Positions 44,101 to 54,574 of a DNA stretch of 64,000 nucleotides are shown piece after piece. Both the position numbers and the translations under genes were made by a program. The stretch's first letter is position 1. Each line of letters starts with the position of its first letter. Where the stretch lies: contig NC_134887.1 in the NCBI RefSeq assembly GCF_041734735.1, forward strand, positions 41,035,680-41,099,679. Reading direction: 5' to 3'. This stretch comes from Babylonia areolata (lineage: Eukaryota; Mollusca; Gastropoda; Neogastropoda; Buccinidae). Under the pieces are notes generated by a model. That model made no database searches and was not told the origin of the DNA. It saw nothing but the letters and a program-made list of their open reading frames with translations.

Positions 44101-45702
44101 CACATGACAAGCTAATCTGCATATGTATCGAAAATGGTGTTGCAGGCGATACAAGTGGGAATTTTGGGAGCAAACTAGATCACAACAGTGGCTTTTTACT
44201 GCTGCTGAAGTGATTAAATGCTTCAAACTGAAGGTTTCGTCATTGACGAGGATGATAAAGACATTGAATAAAGTATCTGCAGTGAAGAAAGCTACCAGCA
44301 AGAAGATACTGACAGTGACTCAGCTTCAGAAGGCTGTTAAGATAGTGATGGGGTGGGTGTATACACGATGTGAGAAGAGGGGTCAGTGGGTCAAGTACAA
44401 TGAGTTACAGTAAGTTACTTTGTGTTTTGTATTTTTTGTGATTTTTTTTCTTAACCCTAACAAATGGGTCGTATGCAGGGGAAAGCAAGGGAGAAAACTA
44501 CTCGTCCAGAGTGAGTTAAAGAACTGAATGTGTTCATTCTCCACACCACCCCCAAACCCCCTTGCCTTCTGTTCAGTGATACAATATCTTTTTAACTTTA
44601 AGTGATGATATTAACTCATGCTTGCAAACTGTGTCGCACACGGCACATGACACTATGCATTACTTGCATTATTTCTAAATCAAACCCATGCAGTGTGTTG
44701 TATTATTTGTAAACTAATTAGTATCTGATCATATAGGACTTGGGACCCACCTGTTCAGCAGGCTGTCCTAGATATTTTTAATCCCATAAATTTATAATCA
44801 TCATCCGACAGGCGCAGTAGCTGAGTGGTTGAAGCATTGGTCTTTCAATCTGAGGGTCCTGGGTTCAAATCTTGGTGACGGCACCTGGTGGGTAAAGGGT
44901 GGAGATTTTTCCGATCTCCCAGGTCAACATATGTGCAGACCTGCTAGTGCCTGAACCCCCTTCATGTGTATACACAAGCAGAAGATCAAATACGCACGTT
45001 AAAGATCCTGTGATCCATGTCAGCGTTCGGTGGGTTATGGAAACAAGAACATACCCAGCAAGCACACCCCGGAAAGCGTAGTATAGTTGACTACAAGGTG
45101 GGGTGAAAACGGTCATACACGTTAAAGCCCACTCGTGTACATATGGGTGAACGTGGGAGTTGCAGCCCACAAACACAGAAGATGATAGTCATTATCCCTC
45201 TCTGAAATGCAATAGGAAAATTGGCTACTGGAGTGGACATGCTTATAGATAAGAATAAGATGTACACTAGTGTTAACAGTTTCTTTAATCAAGTGAACGT
45301 ATACATTGTGTGTGTGTGTGTCCATGGACACTCTGTACCACAGTATAGACAATAAAGTTTGTGTATTGTATTGGACAGTGGAGACAATTTCGGAGTTCCA
45401 TCACCGCATTGAGCTGTGCAGCAAAGTGCTGATAGAGGCCGAGTCCAAGCACTCCTCCATCGACTGTGCCTACAAGCTCTTCAGACGCTACATCACCCTC
45501 ACCAACATGCACGAAGTCGTGAGTTCTTCATCTCCGTCTTCAGTTGCAACATGTGACCGAGCCTAATTTCATGACTGAAGCCTTATTTTTTTCTCTTTTT
45601 TGTTGTTGTAATAAATCTTACAGGGTTAAGTCAGCATTTTATGGCCACCTGGGGAGTGGGTTCAAATGGAGTGTATCTCTAAAGCTTGGCACAAGAAGGC
45701 AG

Positions 45703-45746
<44 letters not shown>

Positions 45747-48700
45747 CATGAAGCTCTTTTATTTTTGGTCATAGTGATAAATTTTGTTCATCAATAAAGT
45801 CATTTTCTTTTGGTCATAAATGAAGGCATTTTGTCAGTTATAAATGAAATCGGTTTATGTTTTTGGTCCTAAATGAAGCCATTTCATTTTTGGTCATAGT
45901 TAGTCATTTCATGTTCAGATTGCTTGCTTCTCATTGTAATGAGTGTTGCAGAAATCTTTCTGAATTCATTCAGCACAGGTACATCCTTCAGTTCAGTGTT
46001 AATTGTTCTGTAACTAAAGATTGATGACACAGAGAGCAATTTCTTGGTGGTTTTAGGAACTGAAATATTCAAGCACCACAATGGTTCTGATCATTTACAG
46101 TTGTTTGCTGGTGGTTTGGCTGGTGGGGTTTGGTTCACAATAGGTCCAAAGGACAGGCAGAGAAAGGTGTTCTTGAGAGTTGTGTGTTGTCTGTGGCAGG
46201 ACTTTGAGCGGAGTCGCCAGAACATGATTCAGCTGGGACACTCCTGGGTCAACAAAATGGCCAACGCTCGTCAGACCATCGCCAAACTGGCCGAGCCCTT
46301 CATCACCAACAACACGGTCAGTGAGGGGCACAGGGGGCATCTGTTTACATGGGGCACAGGGGGGTGTCTGTTTTACATGGGGCACAGGGGGATGTCTGTT
46401 TTACATGGGGCACAGGGGGATGTCTGCTTTACATGGGGCACAGGGGGATGTCTGTTTTACATGGGGCACAGGGGGATGTCTGTTTTACATGGGGCACAGG
46501 GGGATGTCTGCTTTACATGGGGCATTGGGGGATGTCTGCTTTACATGGGGCATTGGGGGGTGTCTGCTTTACATGGGGCACAGAGAGATGTCTGTTTTAC
46601 ATGGGGCACAGGGGGATGTCTGTTTTACATGGGGCTCAGGGGGGTGTCTGTTTTACGTGGGGCACAACAGGGGGATGTCTGTTTTACATGGTGCACAGGG
46701 GGATGTCTGCTTTACATGGGGCACAGGGGGATGTCTGCTTTACATGGGGCATTGGGGGATGTCTGCTTTACATGGGGCATTGGGGGATGTCTGCTTTACA
46801 TGGGGCATTGGGGGGTGTCTGTTTTACATGGGGCACAACAGGGGGATGTCTGTTTTACATGGGGCACAACAGGGCGATGTCTGCTTTACATGAGGCACAG
46901 GGGGATGTCTGCTTTACATAGGGCACAGGGGGATGTCTGCTTTACATGAGGCACAGGGGGATGTCTGCTTTACATGAGGCACAGGGGGATGTCTGCTTTA
47001 CATGAGGCACAGGGGGATGTCTGTTTTACATGGGGCATAAGGGGATGTCTGTTTTAGAGACTTTCAACATGGGGAACAGTGGGACATCTGTTCACATGAC
47101 GCATAGGGGGATGTCTGTTTTGGTGTTTACATGGGTAACAGTAGGTCATCTGTTAACATATGGAATAGCTGGACATCTGTTTACATGGGGTATAGGGGGA
47201 CATCTGTTTTACATGGGTCATAGAGGGATGTCTATTTAACAGTGGGTTATCTGTTAACATGGGAAATAGGGGGGACATCTGTTTATGTGGGGCAAAGGGG
47301 GACGTCTGTTTACATGAGGAAAAGGGGTGCGTTTGTTTATATTGGAGGATGGAGGGATAAGGGTGATGACTGTTTACATGGATCATGGGGGGACATCTAT
47401 TGTACATGGGGCATAGGGGGACGTCTGTTAACATGGGGAACAGTGGGACTTCTGTTAACATGGGGAACAGTGGGACATCTTAACATGGGGAACAGCGGGA
47501 CATCTGTTAACATGGGGAACAGTGTGACATCTGTTAACATGGGGAACAGTGGGACTTCTGTTAATATGGGGAACAGTGGGACTTCTGTTAACATGGGGAA
47601 CAGTGGGTCATCTGTTACCATGGGTAACTGTGGGACTTCTGTTAACATGGGGAACTGTGGGACTTCTGTTAACATGGGGGAACTGTGGGACTTCTGTTAA
47701 CATGGGGAACAGTGGGTCATCTGTTAACATGGGGAACAGTGGGACTTCTGTTAACATGGGGCAAATATACGTTCACATGAGTATAGGGAATGAAGGAAAT
47801 AAGGGAATGTCTGTTCACATGGGAGGGTGGAGGGATTAGAGGGAACCCACAGTAATCCCTGTGTCATGTCATGAGTGGTGACAACTTGTCGCTATTTTGT
47901 GTCCAGATCCTGCTGACCCACAGTTATTCCCGCGTGGTGATGGAGGTGTTCCGGAAGGCCGTGGAGAAGGGGCGCAGCTTCAAAGTGTTTGTGTGCGAGT
48001 CGCAGCCTGACAAATCTGGGTAATGGGCCTCCTGTCTCTTCTTTGCTGTGTGGTGTCGTCCTTGGTGCGTAGTGTGTTGTGTTGTATTTCTCTTTGTCAC
48101 GACACATTTCTCTGTGTGAAATGGAATGTGTTGTGTTGTATTACTCTTTGTCACGACACATTTCTCTGTGTGAAATGGAATGTGTTGTGTCGTATTACTC
48201 TTTGTCACGACACATTTCTCTGTGTGAAATGGAATGTGTTGTGTCGTATTACTCTTTGTCACGACACATTTCTCTGTGTGAAATGGAATGTGTTGTGTCG
48301 TATTACTCTTTGTCACGACACATTTCTCTGTGTGAAATGGAATGTGTTGTGTCGTATTACTCTTTGTCACGACACATTTCTCTGTGTGAAATCCGGGCTG
48401 CTCTCCCCATGGAGAGAGTGTCGCTGCTGTGGGAGTGTCTACTGTTTTTTTTGTTTTTTTGTTTTTTCTGCCTGCAGTTTTATTGCACTGTATTGTGGTG
48501 TTGTGTTTAACTGTTGTAGTGTGTGTTGTGTTGTACTTCAGAGAGTGTCGCTGCAGTGAGAGTGCCTCCCATTTTTTTTGGTTTTTTTTCTGCCTGCAGT
48601 TTTATTGCACTGTGTTGTGTTGTAGTAACTTGTACTGCATTGTCATATTGTACTCTTGTATCGTTCTGTGTTGAGTTGTTTGGTTGTGTTATGTTACGTT

Positions 48701-51700
48701 GTGTTGTGTTGTACTGTGTTGCTGTATGTTACACTGTGTTGTATTGTTCTATGTTGTGTAGCATTGTGTTAGATTATGGTGCATTGTATTGTCCTGTGTC
48801 ATGTTGATTTGTTTTGTGAACTTGCATTTTGTATTGTTGTGCTATTGTGCTGTATTATATCATGTTTTTATAGTATTCACTATGACTGTTGTATGACTTT
48901 TATATTATGACAGATTTCTTTGTGCAAAGTTGTTGCTGCCTTGCCAGGGATTGGAATGGGGAGTGGGGGATGGGGGGGATGGATTAGGAGGTGCATTGCA
49001 CAGTGCTGTCCGTCATTATTTTGTGTCTGGATTGCCTGTGTAAACACAGTCAAGTCTTTGTCATCTCCCTGTGTCAGTTGTCTGTGTGTCTGTTCTTTAA
49101 TGTCTGTGGTAATGGTAGTTTTTTCTCAGAAAGTGCAGTTCCCTAAGTCCAGGCAGCCCACACACGGCTGCAGCACTAAGAGCCAGTGCAATCTTGCCTT
49201 GTAACATTGAGAGTCAAAGTCCTTCACAAAAGACCAGGCTGTAAATGAATTCCCATTGCAATGGAGAAACCTTGAATCGTACACTTCTACAGTTCTCACT
49301 TTGCTGTTGGCCAGCTGTAATCTTATATAGTTACAATTTAACCCTTTCACCGCCAGCTCACATTTATGCACAGGCGTGGTAGAGGACCCATGTCACTGAA
49401 AGGTGATTCATTGGTCTGTTATCCATGAACCTACTGCTCTTAATGTTCGGTGGTAGGACAGGCTATATTTTCTATACATCGCAGGGGGAATTCCCAGCTA
49501 TTCTTAGCCACTGTCTTTTCTGTGTTTATACCACAAGATAATTTTGTACTCTTAATTGTCTGGCTGTGAAAGGGTTAAAGTAAAGTTGTAGGAATCGGAA
49601 CAGACCGGTGACCCACAGCACTGCGTGTTTCAGGCTGCGTACTGCCAAGGAGCTGAGAGAGATGGGCGTGGACTGCACCGTCATTCTGGACTCTGCTGTG
49701 GGGTGAGTCTCCTCCTCTGGTCCCTGTGTCTGTATTGTTTTGTATTGAATTGTATTGTGTTACTCTTTTGTTACTTAAACAGATGTCGCTGTGATGTGAA
49801 ATTTGGCCTGCTTTCCCCCCCCCCCCCCCCGAGGAGAGCGTGTCGCGACAGCAAGCAGTGCCACCCGTGTTTCTTTTTCTTCCGTCTGCAAGAGTATTTG
49901 TTTTCCTATCAATGTGGATTTTTCTACAGTATTTTGCCAGGGACAACCTTTCTTTGTTACAGCAGTTTCTCCGTGTGAAATTCAGTTGGGCTGCTCTCCC
50001 AGGGGAGGTAACACATTGCCACAATGCAGCACCACCCATTTTTTATTCCTTTTTTGTTTTTTTTGTTTAAACTGTCTGTAAGAATATTTTACTATCAGAA
50101 TAGATTTCTCTATAGAATTCAGCCAGGGACAACCCCTTTAGTGCTGTGGGTTCTTTTACATGTGCAAAGCGTGTGGTGCAGATGGGACCTCGGTTAATTG
50201 CCTCATCCAAATAGTTAACACCCAGACACCTCAAGGTCCAGTGGAGGGGTGAGCAAAGATTTCGGGTACAGAGATAACAGTACAGATTGACTTGGACAGA
50301 CTTGTTCAAAATCATTTTCATAAAAGCAAAGTCATACAGATAACAGTACAGATTGACTTAGACTTGTCCAAAATCATTTTCATATGAGCAAAGTCATACA
50401 GATAACAGTACAGATTGACGTAGACAGACTTGTCCAAAATCATTTTCATAAAAGCAAAGTCATACAGATAACAGTACAGATTGACTTAGACAGACTTGTC
50501 CAAAATCATTTTCATAAAAGCAAAGTCATACAGATAACAGTACAGATTGACTTGGACAGACTTGTTCAAAATCATTTTCATAAAAGCAAAGTCATACAGA
50601 TAACAGTACAGATTGACTTAGACTTGTTCAAAATCATTTTCATAAAAGCAAAGTCATACATCTGATGCACAGTTTTTTCTTTCCATTGGGTATCTAAGTA
50701 ATTCAGAATTTTACATGATTTATGTACATATGCATACATATGTATGTATGTATGTATGTGTGTGTGTGTGTGTGTGTTCTTGATTTGTGTGTTGGGAGGG
50801 GGTTGGGTGGGCAAGTATGTATTTATGTTTGAAAATATGCTCATATTTATGCATGCATACATGTGTTTATGATTTTGCGTATAGTTTGCTAGGTACATTT
50901 TGACGTGTATATATGTGCAAGTTTGATGTTATATGTTATGTATGTGTTTTGTGAAACACCTTTTAAGTTATAGAGTGCTTTAGAAGTATCCACTTAATTA
51001 TTGTCATAATTAAGAAATAGTAAAGATAGGTAACTCTGTCCATTCACAAGGTAATCAACTTAAATCAGTACTGCTTATGCTACCAATTAAGCTAGCACAC
51101 AGGTACACTGGAACAAACTCAGACACATCCTCAAAAAGGAAGAGCCGGGCCTGTCCTTATACCAATCTTTTATTTTATGTGACCTGTGGTCAGGTACATC
51201 ATGGAGAGTGTAGTCATGGTGGTGGTCGGAGCAGAAAACCTGCTGAAGAACGGTGGCATCTTCAACAAGATCGGCACGCTCAGCATCGCCATCGCCGCCA
51301 AGAAGTACCACCGCCCTTTGTACGTGTTTGCCGAGAGCCTCAAGTACATGGAGTACTTCCCCTTGAACCAGGACAGCATCCCTTCCGACCTCAAGGTACA
51401 CCTGGTGTGGGGAGAAACTGGGGAGGGGAGGGAAGGAAGGAAGGGGCAGGTGGGTAGGGGTACAAAGGGTGTGTGTGTGTGTGTGTGGGGGGGGGGTGTC
51501 AGTGGGTTGATTGCTTATAGGTGCGGCAGGTAAGTGCATCCAGGTATCCCTTCAGGAAAGAATGTGACGAATATTCTTTTCAGATGGCAAATCTTGATCG
51601 GAGATCATCTGATTGTCTTTGTGTGTAAAACCTGTTTTCATCGCAAAGCAGGTCAGTGTCTGAGTCAGCTAGTGGGGCTGCATTCATTGTGAGGATGAAC

Positions 51701-53010
51701 AGCACATTGTTATCAGTACAGTGAGTTCACATTGTTTTGAGACGGCAGCATTGTTGACATGGTTCCATGGTATTGTGGTGGTGATTCCGTGGTATTGTTC
51801 ACCTGATGCAGTGGTTACCTTATGTGGTGAGAGTGACCCCTTGATGTGGTGAGAGTGACCCCTTGATGTGGTGGTGACCCCATGTGTAGATCCTCTGTTG
51901 TGATCACATAAAGTGACCCCATGTGGTTTTGACCCGTACATGTATGGTTGTGATCTGATGTCATGTTGATTGCCCCATGATGTCGTGATGTTGTGTGGCG
52001 ACCCCGTTGTGCGTGATCCTACGATGTGGTACCCAACAATGCGGTGACCCCACAATGTGTGACAATACAATGTGCTGACCCTAACAATGTGCTGACCCTA
52101 TGACTTGTGACCAGAGATGCCAGCCTCTGTCAAGTGTTTGTAGAAACATTCAGGAAATTTCAAAGGAACATTTTTAATTTGGTAGGAACAGTCGGACTCC
52201 GAGCCGCATCAGCAAATGTACATTTTATCTACAAGGTATACATACACTTGGGCCTACCAGCAGCACAGTGTAAATGCTACCATTAAGCTGATTGGTCCAC
52301 TCAATGCTCTTTCAATGTAAGCACACACACAATTAGCTGAGCATCATCACGTGAGACCAAAGTTACTAGTGACTTTCCTGGCCTTGTGATTGATAGATCA
52401 AGAGCGTTTGGGTAATGTTAAGACAGGAAAGCTTGTGACCATGCTGTGTAGCTGAAAATGAAATCGTCGGAACAATTTTGACAATGGCGTAAGGTCGGAA
52501 CACATTGCGATCGAGCATTACAAAATAAGGAGAAATTGTCAAAGTTGGCCTCTCTGTGTGACCCTTCATTGTGGTGAACCTATGATATGTGGATTGAACA
52601 ATGTGGTGACAACATGTTGTGGTAAGGAACCTCCCCATAACCAGCTGTCTATGCAGTGGTAATTTTCAGTTCAGGAAAGATGGTAGCGGTAAGAAACCTC
52701 CCCTAAACCCGAAGAAAGTAGCGATAAGTAACCTCCCCTAAACCCGAAGAAAGTAGCGGTAAGTAACCTCCCCTAAACCCGAAGAAAGTAGCGGTAAGTA
52801 ACCTCCCCTTTTAACCAGCTGTCTATGTAGTATGGTGATTTTCAGTTCAAGAAAGCGGACGTGGAGGAGGCGGAGGAGGATGGACTGATGGAGGATGAAC
52901 ATCCGCTGATCGACTACACGCCGCCCAAATACATCAACCGGCTGATCTCGGACATCGGCGTTCTGCCTTCCCACGCCATCGGAGACGAGATGATGAGTGT
53001 CTATCACTGA
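41140..53010 (+). CDS. EIF2B1: translation initiation factor eIF2B subunit alpha, eight exons
   Basis: Exons 41140-41167, 43675-43776, 45379-45518, 46200-46316, 47907-48019, 49634-49702, 51194-51395 and 52846-53010 (TGA 53008-53010) join in phase to 311 residues, close to human EIF2B1 (305). The alpha subunit forms a homodimer that bridges two halves of the cytosolic eIF2B decamer, the GDP-GTP exchange factor for eIF2, and helps it respond to phosphorylated eIF2 in the stress response. The start MQADAADKE, then EILRYYRQIREDDPD, matches the family N-terminus. Diagnostic blocks are ILLTHSYSRVVMEVF, FVCESQPDKSG, CTVILDSAVGYIMESV, VGAENLLKNGGIFNKIGT, YVFAESLKYMEYFPLNQDSI and DYTPPKYINRLISDIGVLP. 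The 28-nt first coding exon was chosen because it gives a start and the required phase (G, then AG). Introns hold a LINE, SINEs, a MITE and long minisatellites. AATAAA at 53692-53697 is the likely poly(A) signal. I see no defect. Confidence 0.95.
41690..42900 (+). mobile_element. LINE 3' part, interrupted by a SINE
   Basis: In intron 1 of EIF2B1. The plus strand has decayed coding text of a LINE RT C-terminal region (LEKDLGILVDKNLTFEQHVN, KANRIADMI, then IENVQRRFTKH and RGDMIVTYKIPHGHYDK), which stops at a SINE (42108-42507) and resumes with HPLKLMKAFNKSDLFPHFFT, then NRVVNFWNNLPSNIVTAGTL. The tail is GATATGATATGATAC at about 42885-42899. It is truncated at the 5' end and carries several stops, frameshifts and a poly-A insertion near 41800. 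CR1/jockey-like by the RGDMI motif. Confidence 0.75.
42108..42507 (+). mobile_element. SINE family A, full length, nested in a LINE
   Basis: The best-preserved plus-strand copy: head TGGAGTGATGGCCCAGAGGT, B-box-like GGTTCGAATCACGG, body ACCGAGGTCCCGTGTGCAGC and GGGTTGTTCCTGGCAAAATT, and tail ACAAATACAAATAC. Both flanks are LINE coding remnants, so the SINE is the younger insertion. Confidence 0.95.
42901..43670. other. intron 1 of EIF2B1, remainder
   Basis: No repeat or coding exon recognised. Confidence 0.5.
43777..44806. other. intron 2 of EIF2B1, unrecognised sequence
   Basis: Contains a 96-codon plus-strand open frame (44123-44413) rich in K, W and Y (VKIVMGWVYTRCEKRGQWVK). It is not needed for the EIF2B1 frame and not recognised; perhaps a transposon remnant. 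Otherwise nothing identified. Confidence 0.35.
44807..45182 (+). mobile_element. SINE family B, full length
   Basis: Plus-strand copy: head GGCGCAGTAGCTGAGTGGTT, B-box-like GGGTTCAAATCTTGG, AGATCAAATACGCACGTTAA, and tail GGGAGTTGCAGCCCACAAAC. It lies in intron 2 of EIF2B1, ~195 bases before exon 3. Confidence 0.9.
45700..45745. repeat. (TA)n microsatellite
   Basis: About 20 TA steps in intron 3 of EIF2B1. TTTTGGTCATAAATGAA-like text repeats irregularly over the next 140 bases. Confidence 0.9.
46320..47800. repeat. two consecutive minisatellites in intron 4 of EIF2B1
   Basis: From 46325 to ~47040: about 25 copies of GGGGCACAGGGGGATGTCTG plus TTTTACAT (28 bp), starting eight bases after the donor of the exon ending 46316. 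From ~47040 to 47800 the unit changes to GGGGAACAGTGGGACTTCTG plus TTAACAT. Long open frames (up to 301 codons) are repeat translations. Confidence 0.9.
48060..48390. repeat. 54-bp tandem repeat derived from a SINE end
   Basis: Six copies of TGTGTTGTGTCGTATTACTC plus TTTGTCACGACACATTTCTC and TGTGTGAAATGGAA. The core matches the tail of SINE family A (TTTTTATCACAACAGATTTC, then TCTGTGTGAAATTCGGG), and the last unit continues into SINE sequence (GGGCTGCTCTCCCC). A SINE end has been amplified. Confidence 0.9.
48391..48610 (-). mobile_element. SINE family A remnants, two copies
   Basis: GGGCTGCTCTCCCCATGGAG, then TTCTGCCTGCAGTTTTATTG, and a second shorter AGAGTGTCGCTGCAG / TTCTGCCTGCAGTTTTATTG pair ~115 bases on. 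This is a decayed and partly duplicated SINE. Confidence 0.7.
48611..48870. repeat. degenerate TTGTG pentamer array
   Basis: Irregular GTTGT/ATTGT/CTGTG steps. Similar in kind, though complementary in base bias, to the TAGTG arrays at the start of the window. Confidence 0.7.
49338..49578. mobile_element. MITE 2, 241 bp, TTAA-flanked, 19-bp ends
   Basis: TTAA at 49338-49341 and 49575-49578. Terminal inverted repeats TTAACCCTTTCACCGCCAG and TTAACCCTTTCACAGCCAG differ at one position. The CCCTTT start and TTAA duplication are typical of piggyBac-type elements. Non-coding. It lies in intron 5 of EIF2B1, ~55 bases before exon 6. Confidence 0.9.
49745..50262 (-). mobile_element. SINE family A, two old copies in series
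   Basis: One copy at ~49745-49955 (AAACAGATGTCGCTGTGATG ... TTTGCCAGGGACAACC) breaks into a second at ~49955-50262 (CAGTTTCTCCGTGTGAAATT ... GGGACCTCGGTTAATTGCCT). Both are clearly more diverged than the other copies. Confidence 0.8.
50263..50668. repeat. ~66-bp tandem repeat
   Basis: Six copies of CAGATAACAGTACAGATTGA plus CTTAGACAGACTTGTCCAAA and ATCATTTTCATAAAAGCA, in intron 6 of EIF2B1. Two copies lack six bases. Confidence 0.9.
50669..51180. other. intron 6 of EIF2B1, remainder
   Basis: ATGT and GT microsatellite at 50735-50778. Nothing else recognised. Confidence 0.5.
51396..52640. other. intron 7 of EIF2B1, mostly degenerate GTGGTGACCC repeats
   Basis: GT tract at 51467-51487. From 51775 to 52110, and again at 52560-52625, there are irregular repeats of ATGTGGTGACCCCATG. 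The part between (52110-52560) is unique. Confidence 0.6.
52625..52845 (+). repeat. repeat array duplicating the last-exon acceptor of EIF2B1
   Basis: The true border (CCAGCTGTCTATGTAGTATG, then GTGATTTTCAG, TTCAAGAAAGCGG) has an upstream copy at 52638-52680 (CCAGCTGTCTATGCAGTGGT, AATTTTCAG, TTCAGGAAAGATGG). Between them lie four GCGGTAAGTAACCTCCCCTA units, each with a consensus-like GGTAAGT donor. Confidence 0.85.
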
Positions 53011-53700
53011 CCCGCTGCCACCCCTCGATTGACAATTCAGTGTGTGGCGTGTAGCGTGTGTGTGTGTGTGTGTGTGTGTCACTGAAAGGAGTGGGGGTGG
53101 GGTTTGGGGAGGGGATGCATGTCAGGTGGCTGTGGTTGTGATTGTTGGAGAGTGTGTGTGTGTGTGTGTGTGTGAGTGAGTGAGTGTGTGTGTGTGTGTG
53201 TGTGAGTGAGAGTGTGTGTGTGTGTGTGTGAGTGTGTGTGTGTGTGTAGTGCTGGAGAGGGGTGAAGACGGGGCTTTTGTGGACAGAATACCTGTCAGGT
53301 GGCTGTGGTTAAATACTTTGTGGGAGAATCTGATCGTGTGTGTTGGTGTGAGTATCGGTGTGCCCGTGTGTGGTACTGGAGGGGTGGAAATGGGGGTTGG
53401 TGATACATATATGTCAGGTGGGTGTGATTAGATACTTTGTAGGAGAATCTGATTGTGTGTGGAGTGGGGTGGTACATGACAAGGTGTAAAAAGTGCGTTT
53501 GTTGTTTCCCTCTGGTCTATTTGAAAAGTCACCTGTTTTTGGGGGGTTCTTTTTTTTGTGTGTGTGCTCTGAATGGAAGATGTGGCTTGTGTGTTTGCAT
53601 GACTACCAGTTAATATTCAAGTATAGTTGTGAATGAGAGACGTTGCTGCTCTTTTTGTGTGTGAAAACCACAGTATACAGGTTAGGTTGTCAATAAACTT
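53011..53700 (+). other. EIF2B1: EIF2B1 3' UTR
   Basis: GT-rich microsatellites (53055-53245) and a duplicated ~130-bp stretch (GTCAGGTGGCTGTGGTTAAA and later GTCAGGTGGGTGTGATTAGA). It ends at AATAAA 53692-53697. Confidence 0.6.
53692..53697 (+). terminator. EIF2B1: EIF2B1 poly(A) signal
   Basis: AATAAA in the context GTTGTCAATAAACTTTC, 680 bases after the stop codon and followed by T-rich sequence. The best candidate for the end of the transcript. Confidence 0.6.
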
Positions 53701-53714
53701 TCTTTTCACACATT

Positions 53715-53910
53715 ACCCCAAGTGTGTATTGTTGAATGCGTTCATTCTCTGGATCAATTTGTGTATTGTTAAATGCGTTCATTCTCTGGATCAATTTGTG
53801 TATTGTTAAATGCGTTCATTCTCTGGATCAATTCGTGTATTGTTAAATGCGTTCATTCTCTGGATCTATTTGTGTATTGTTAAATACATTCATTCTCTGG
53901 ATCTATTTGA
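53715..53910. repeat. 38-bp tandem repeat just past the poly(A) signal
   Basis: Five copies of TGTGTATTGTTAAATGCGTT plus CATTCTCTGGATCAATT. Confidence 0.9.
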
Positions 53911-54123
53911 ATTAAGCTCCATCTGTTCTACACTTCAACAGATCATCATCTTGTCCAGGAACAAGCAAAACATACCAGTCTAAAGACTGAAATACATGAG
54001 ACTGTAATTGACCTCTTGTGTATGGTAATGTGAAGAACACCCAAGACAGAAAAAAGGGAGTGCCTGAAGTACATTTTGAAATCTGTAAATCTGTTCAAGT
54101 CTGTTCAGAGCGTTTTACTATCT

Positions 54124-54510
54124 TGTATTTGAATTTGTATTTCTTTTTATCACAACAGATTTCTCTGAGTGAAATTCGGGCTGCTCTCCCCAGGGAGAGC
54201 GTGTCGCTACTATACTACAGCGCCACCCTTTTTTTTTTTCGTTTTCCTGCGTGCAGTTTTATTTGTTTTTCCTATGGAAGTGGATTTTCCTACAGAATTT
54301 TGCCAGGAACAACCCTTTTGTTGCTGTGGGTTCATCTACGTGCGCTTAGTGCATGCTGCACACGGGACCTTGGTTTATCGTCTCATCCAAATGACTAGTG
54401 TCCAGACCACCACTCGAGGTCAAGTGGAGGGGGAGAAAATATTGGCGGCTGAGCCATGATTCAAACCAGTGCGCTCAGATTCTCTAGCTTCCTAGGCCAT
54501 CACTCTACTT
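54124..54510 (-). mobile_element. SINE family A, nearly full length
   Basis: Minus-strand copy, tail TGTATTTGAATTTGTATTTC at the low end, GAAATTCGGGCTGCTCTCCC, TGCCAGGAACAACCCTTTTG, and a head shortened around CTAGCTTCCTAGGCCATCAC. Confidence 0.9.
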
Positions 54511-54574
54511 CCTGTCACTATCACTGTGACTGGCACACACACACACACCCACACACCATTGGAAACACGAGGGG

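Noticed and set aside
44123-44413. an additional EIF2B1 exon in intron 2
   Set aside because: EIF2B1 phases close without it and family length already matches. The frame has no similarity to eIF2B.
46044-46949. 301-codon frame with GCLLYMGHWGVS repeats
   Set aside because: Intronic 28-bp minisatellite read through after a true 39-codon EIF2B1 exon.
48060-48390. CRISPR-like look of regular 54-bp repeats (also 50263-50668)
   Set aside because: There are no unique spacers; whole units repeat head to tail, and the context is animal introns. Simple tandem repeats.
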